A stretch of DNA of 64,000 nucleotides, taken from positions 186,001 to 250,000 of the forward strand of contig NW_027478923.1 in NCBI RefSeq assembly GCF_051014685.1, given 5' to 3'. Under the pieces are notes generated by a model. It had not been told where the DNA came from and made no database searches. It was given only the letters and a program-made list of their open reading frames with translations. Made by a program: the position numbers and the translations under genes. The stretch comes from Ptiloglossa arizonensis. Taxonomy: Eukaryota > Arthropoda > Insecta > Hymenoptera > Colletidae. Shown piece by piece: positions 60,286 through 64,000 of this stretch. The stretch's first letter is position 1; the number at the start of each line of letters is the position of its first letter.

Positions 60286-60994
60286 TCCTGTTGCATCTGA
60301 AAGTAGAAACTCGCCCGATTACAACGGTATGTGTATTTTTTCCCTAGGCCATTCTGGTTAAGTGTTTGGAGCAGCAGAATTGCGAAAAATTTGTTGTCTC
60401 CTCAACCATTCCTTCGCTTCAATGTCCCATATCTCGCGAACAGATTGACCTAACCCAAAAATTCCTATTGCATCTGAAAGTTGATACTCGCCCGATTACA
60501 ACGGTATGTGCATTTTTTCCCTGGGCCATTCTGGTTAAGCGTTTGGAGCAGCAGAATTGCGAAAAATTTGTTGTCTTCTCAACCAGTTCCTAGCTTCAAA
60601 CTCCCATATCTCGCGAACGGATTGACCTAACCCAAAAATTCCTGTTGCATCTGAAAGTAGAAACTCGCCCGATTACAACGGTATGTGTATTTTTTTCCCT
60701 AGGCCATTCTGGTTAAGCGTTTGGAGCAGCAGAATTGCTAAAATTTTGTTCTCTTCTCAACCATTTCTTAGCTTCAAACTCCCATATCTCGCGAACGGAT
60801 TGGCCTAACCCAAAAATTCCTATTGCATTTGAAAGTAGAAACTCGCCCGATTACAACGGTACGTGTATTTTCTCTCTAGGCCATTCTGGTTAAGCGTTTG
60901 GAATAGCAGAAGTGCGAAAAATTTGTTGTCTTCTCAACCATTCCTTAGCTTCAATTTCCCATATCTCGCGAAGGGATTGAACTAACCCAAAAAT
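60286..60994 (+). repeat. S T A B string, as in the left 8 kb
   Basis: S 60286 (TTAAGTGTTTGG), T 60463 (GTATGTGCATTT, CCAGTTCCTAG), A 60640 (seven-T tract), B 60818 (TTTTCTCTCTAGG). The same order is found at 7078-7786. Local changes include CATTCCTTCGC and GAACAGATTG. Confidence 0.85.
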
Positions 60995-61632
60995 TCCTAT
61001 TGCATCTGAAAGTTGAAACTCGCCCGATTACAACGGTATGTGTATTTTTTTCCTGGGCCATTCTGGTTAAGCGTTTGGAGCAGCAGAAGTGCGAAAAATT
61101 TGTTGTCTTCTCAACCATTTCTTGTCTTCAAACTCCCATATCTCGCGAACGGATTGACCTAACCCAAAAATTCCTATTGCATTTGAAAGTAGAAACTCGC
61201 CCGATTACAAAGGTATGTGTATTTTTTCCTTAGGCCTTTCTGGTTAAGCGTTTGGAGCAGCAGAATTGCGAAAAATTTGTTCTCTTCTCAACCATTTCTT
61301 AGCATCAAACTCCCATATCTCGCGAACGGATAGACCTAACCCAAAAATTCCTATTGCATTTGAAAGTGGAGACTCGCCCGATCACAACGGTACGTGCATT
61401 TTTTCTCTAGGCCATTCTGGTTAAGCGTTTGGAGCAGCAGAATTGCGAAAAATTTGTTCTCTTCTCAACCATTTCTTAGCTTCATACTCTCATATCTCGC
61501 GAACGGATTGACCTAACCCAAAAATTCCTATTGCATCTGAAAGTAGAAACTCGCCAAATTACAACGGTACGGGTATTCTTCCCCTAGGCCATTCTTGTTA
61601 AGCGATTGGAGCAGCAGGAGTGCGAAAAATTT
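60995..61632 (+). repeat. 22-monomer-spaced duplication, copy 2
   Basis: Second copy of 57103-57740 with a few own changes, such as GTTGAAACTC at the start, GAAAGTGGAGACTC near 61366 and CGCCAAATTAC near 61553. The number of copy-specific changes looks larger than between the left-hand blocks, so this duplication is probably older. Confidence 0.87.
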
Positions 61633-62055
61633 GTTGTCTTGTTAACCATTTCTTAGCTTCAAAGTCCCATATCTCGCGAACGGATTGACCTAACCCAAAA
61701 ATTCCTATTGTAACTGAAAGTAGAATCTCGTCCGATTACAACGGTATGGGTATTTTTCCCTAGGCCACTCTGGTTAAGCGTTTGGAGCAGCAGAAGTGCG
61801 AAAAATTTGTTGTCTTCTCAACCATTTCTTAGCTTCAATGTCCCATATCTCGCGAACGGATTGACTTAACCCAAAAATTCCTATTGCATCTGAAAGTTGA
61901 TACTCGCCCGATTACAACGGTATGTGTATTTTTTCCCTGGGCCATTCTGGTTAAGCGTTTGGAGCAGCAGAAGTGCGAAAAATTTGTTGTCTTCTCAACC
62001 AGTTCTTAGATTCAAACTCCCATATCTCGCGAACGGATTGACCTAACCCAAAAAT

Positions 62056-63996
62056 TCCTGTTGCATCTGAAAGTAGAAACTCGCCCGATTACAACGGTAT
62101 GTGTATTTTTTACCGAGGCCATTCTGGTTAAGCGTTTGGAGCAGCAGAATTGCGAAAATTATTTGCCTTCTCAACCATTTCTTTTCTTCAAACTCCCATA
62201 TCTCGCAACGGATTGACCTAACCCAAAAATTCCTATTGCATTTGAAAGTAGAACCTCGCCCGATTACAACGGTGTGTGTATTTTTTCCCTAGGCCACTCT
62301 GGTTAAGCGTTTGGAGCAGCAGAATTGCGAATAATTTGTTCTCTTCTCAACCATTTCTTTGCTTCAAACTCCCATATGTCGCGAACGGATTGGCCTAACC
62401 CAAAAATTCCTATTGCATCTGAAAGTAGAAACTCGCCCGATTACAACTGTATGTGTATTTTTTCCCTAGGCCATTCTGGTTAAGCGTTTGGAGCAGCAGA
62501 ATTGCGAAAATTTTTTGCCTTCTCAACCATTTCTTGCCTTCAAACTCCCATATCTCGCAACGGATTGACCTAACCCAAAAATTCCTGTTGCATCTGAAAG
62601 TAGAAACTCGCCCGATTACAATGGTATGGGTATTTTTTCCCTAGGCCATTCTGGTTAAGCGTTTGGAGCAGCAGAAGTGCGAAAAATTTGTTGTCTTCTC
62701 AACCATTTCTTAGCTTCAATGTCCCATATCTCGCGAACGGATTGAACTAACCCAAAAATTCCTATTGCATCTGAAAGTTGATACTCGCCCGATTACAACC
62801 GTATGTGTATTTTTTCCCTGGGCCATTCTGGTTAAGCGTTTGGAGCAGCAGAAGTGCGAAAAATTTGTTGTCTTCTCAACCATTTCTTAGCTTCAATGTC
62901 CCATATCTCGCGAACGGATTGAACTAACCCAAAAATTCCTATTGCATCTGAAAGTTGATACTCGCCCGATTACAACCGTATGTGTATTTTTTCCCTGGGC
63001 CATTCTGGTTAAGCGTTTGGAGCAGCAGAAGTGCGAAAAATTTGTTCTCTTCTCAACCATTTTTTAGCTTCAAACTCCCATATGTCGCGAACGGATTGAC
63101 CTACCCCAAAAATTCCTATTGCATCTGAAAGTAGAAACTCGCCCGATTACAACCGTATGTGTATTTTTTCCCTAGGCCATTCTGGTTAAGCGTTTGGAGA
63201 AGCAGAAGTGCGAAAAATTTGTGGTTTTCTCAACCAGTTCTTAGCTTCAAACTCCCATATCTCGCGAACGGATTGACCTAACCCAAAAATTCCTGTTGCA
63301 TCTGAAAGTAGAAACTCGCCCGATTACAACGGTATGGGTATTTTTTCCCTAGGCCATTCTGGTTAAGCGTTTGCAGCAGCAGAAGTGCGAAAAATTTGTT
63401 GTCTTCTCAACCATTTCTTAGCTTCAATGTCCCATATCTCGCGAACGGATTGAACTAACCCAAAAATTCCTATTGCATCTGAAAGTTGATACTCGCCCGA
63501 TTACAACCGTATGTGTATTTTTTCCCTGGGTCATTCTGGTTAAGCGTTTGGAGCAGCAGAAGTGCGAAAAATTTGTGGTCTTCTCAACCAGTTCTTAGCT
63601 TCAAACTCCCATATCTCGCGAATGGATTGACCTAACCCAAAAATTCCTGTTGCATCTGAAAGTAGAAACTCGCCCGATTACAACGGTATGTGTATTTTTT
63701 ACCTAGGCCATTCTGGTTAAGCGTTTGGAGCAGCAGAATTGCGAAAATTATTTGCCTTCTCAACCATTTCTTTTCTTCAAACTCCCATATCTCGCAACGG
63801 ATTGACCTAACCCAAAAATTCCTATTGCATTTGAAAGTAGAACCTCGCCCGATTACAACGGTGTGTGTATTTTTTCCCTAGGCCACTCTGTTTAAGCGTT
63901 TGGAGCAGCAGAATTGCGAATAATTTGTTCTCTTCTCAACCATTTCTTAGCTTCAAACTCCCATATGTCGCGAACGGATTGGCCTAACCCAAAAAT
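62056..63996 (+). repeat. Terminal block: M N, O/M, P' Q Q, O P Q/F, M N
   Basis: Starts: M 62056, N 62231, O/M hybrid 62408, P' 62583 (CAATGGTATGGG), Q 62760, Q-start/N-end hybrid 62937, O 63114, P 63291, Q/F 63468, M 63645, N 63820. The M P' Q Q order resembles the block near 51-56 kb, so these two regions share ancestry more recently than the 57-62 kb stretch between them. Confidence 0.82.
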
Positions 63997-64000
63997 TCCT

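Larger units (their letters stand above)
1..64000 (+). repeat. Satellite array, ~177-bp monomer, fills the window
   Basis: About 362 monomers lie head to tail, all in the same orientation, with no interruption by unique sequence, transposon or gene. Period 177 bp is read directly from the recurrence of tcct(a/g)ttg (4, 181, 358, 535, 712 and so on). The best conserved part is monomer positions about 61-92, which includes GGTTAAGCGTTTGGAGCAGC. Every monomer has a T-tract near position 51 and A-tracts near 101 and 172. A counted monomer has 74 G+C of 177 (42%) and 8 CpG, against about 7.6 expected from its base composition. The array continues past both ends. Satellites of this length with HOR structure are typical of eukaryotic centromeric, pericentromeric or other heterochromatin; which applies here is inference. 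I do not recognise the family or the species. Confidence 0.99.
56574..64000 (+). repeat. Diverged right-hand monomers
   Basis: Monomers keep the 177-bp register and orientation but carry many singleton changes, for example CGAACTGATTG and CCTACGGTAACTG (about 57786-57820), AAAAATGCCTATT (near 58866) and GGAATAGCAG (near 60900). D-, E- and S/T-like monomers reappear. The window stops inside the array, so no junction with unique sequence is seen. Confidence 0.85.

Noticed and set aside
1..64000. CRISPR array
   Set aside because: Repeats are regular, but there are no unique spacers; the whole 177 bp is repeated, and units differ by scattered substitutions.
1..64000. A long repetitive protein gene, since 177 is divisible by 3
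   Set aside because: Most monomers contain in-frame stops in all frames on both strands (for example CCCTAGG and GGTTAAGC), and indels in A, G and M shift the frame.
1..64000. Inserted transposon, retroelement, rRNA or tRNA gene
   Set aside because: The 177-bp register could be followed through the window, and every shift is explained by 1-3 bp monomer indels or whole-monomer changes. There is no room for an insertion.

Overview
The whole 64 kb window is one tandem satellite array. I see no protein gene, RNA gene, transposon or unique sequence anywhere in it. Both ends fall inside the array, so its true edges lie outside the window. The basic unit is a monomer of about 177 bp (about 42% GC), repeated roughly 362 times head to tail in a single orientation. 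Two recurrent monomer types are shorter (175 and 174 bp) and one is sometimes 178 bp. A long, gene-free satellite with nucleosome-scale monomers and higher-order repeats (HORs) points to a eukaryotic chromosome, most likely centromeric, pericentromeric or other heterochromatin. I cannot name the species or lineage. CpG is not depleted (8 per monomer, about 7.6 expected), which argues against a genome where methylated CpG has decayed for a long time.

Monomer coordinates here start at the T of the recurring tcct(a/g)ttg. Diagnostic substitutions sort the monomers into 18 types, named A to R from the one complete consecutive copy at 712-3893 (3,182 bp). Extra types are P', X, Y, S and T. '/' marks a hybrid monomer that begins as one type and ends as another. 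Monomer order: 1-711 P' X Y S/T; 712-3893 A to R; 3894-5132 P' X Y S T S T/J; 5133-7431 K to R, P' X Y S T; 7432-9911 A B C D/S T A B/C D E F/B C D E F; 9912-16452 twice [G to R, A/B C D/T A B C], then D/S; 16453-18398 T/N/O P Q R M N O/T A B C D/S; 18399-22639 T, A to O, Q R M/R M N O P Q'; 22640-26881 T, A to O, Q R M N O P Q R; 26882-31478 A B C D E/F G H I J K/N O P Q R A/C D I to R; 31479-36780 A B C D E/F G to R, A/B C D I to R; 36781-40318 M to R, A to E, Q R, A to F, K; 40319-42970 L/M N O P Q R P Q R M to R; 42971-45620 A to H, I/L, M to R; 45621-48626 A/B C D E Q R A/B C D/O/D E to J, K/J L; 48627-56573 mostly hexamers M to R alternating with M P' Q Q Q (L or F-like); 56574-64000 more diverged monomers.

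The window is therefore a mosaic of successive segmental tandem duplications (15-mer, 18-mer, 24/23-mer, 26/30-mer, and smaller 3-, 4-, 5-, 6- and 7-mers), each recognisable by private mutations shared at a fixed offset. Copies differ by whole numbers of monomers, and each such difference has a hybrid monomer at its breakpoint, as expected from unequal exchange in register. The rightmost 7.4 kb carries many more singleton substitutions, which suggests less recent homogenisation and possibly proximity to the array edge. Each typical monomer also carries two minus-strand motifs resembling the mammalian CENP-B box; this is suggestive only. All comparisons were made by eye. Monomer starts were cross-checked by adding monomer lengths and agree to the base at the places checked; the 56.6-64 kb region was mapped less completely.
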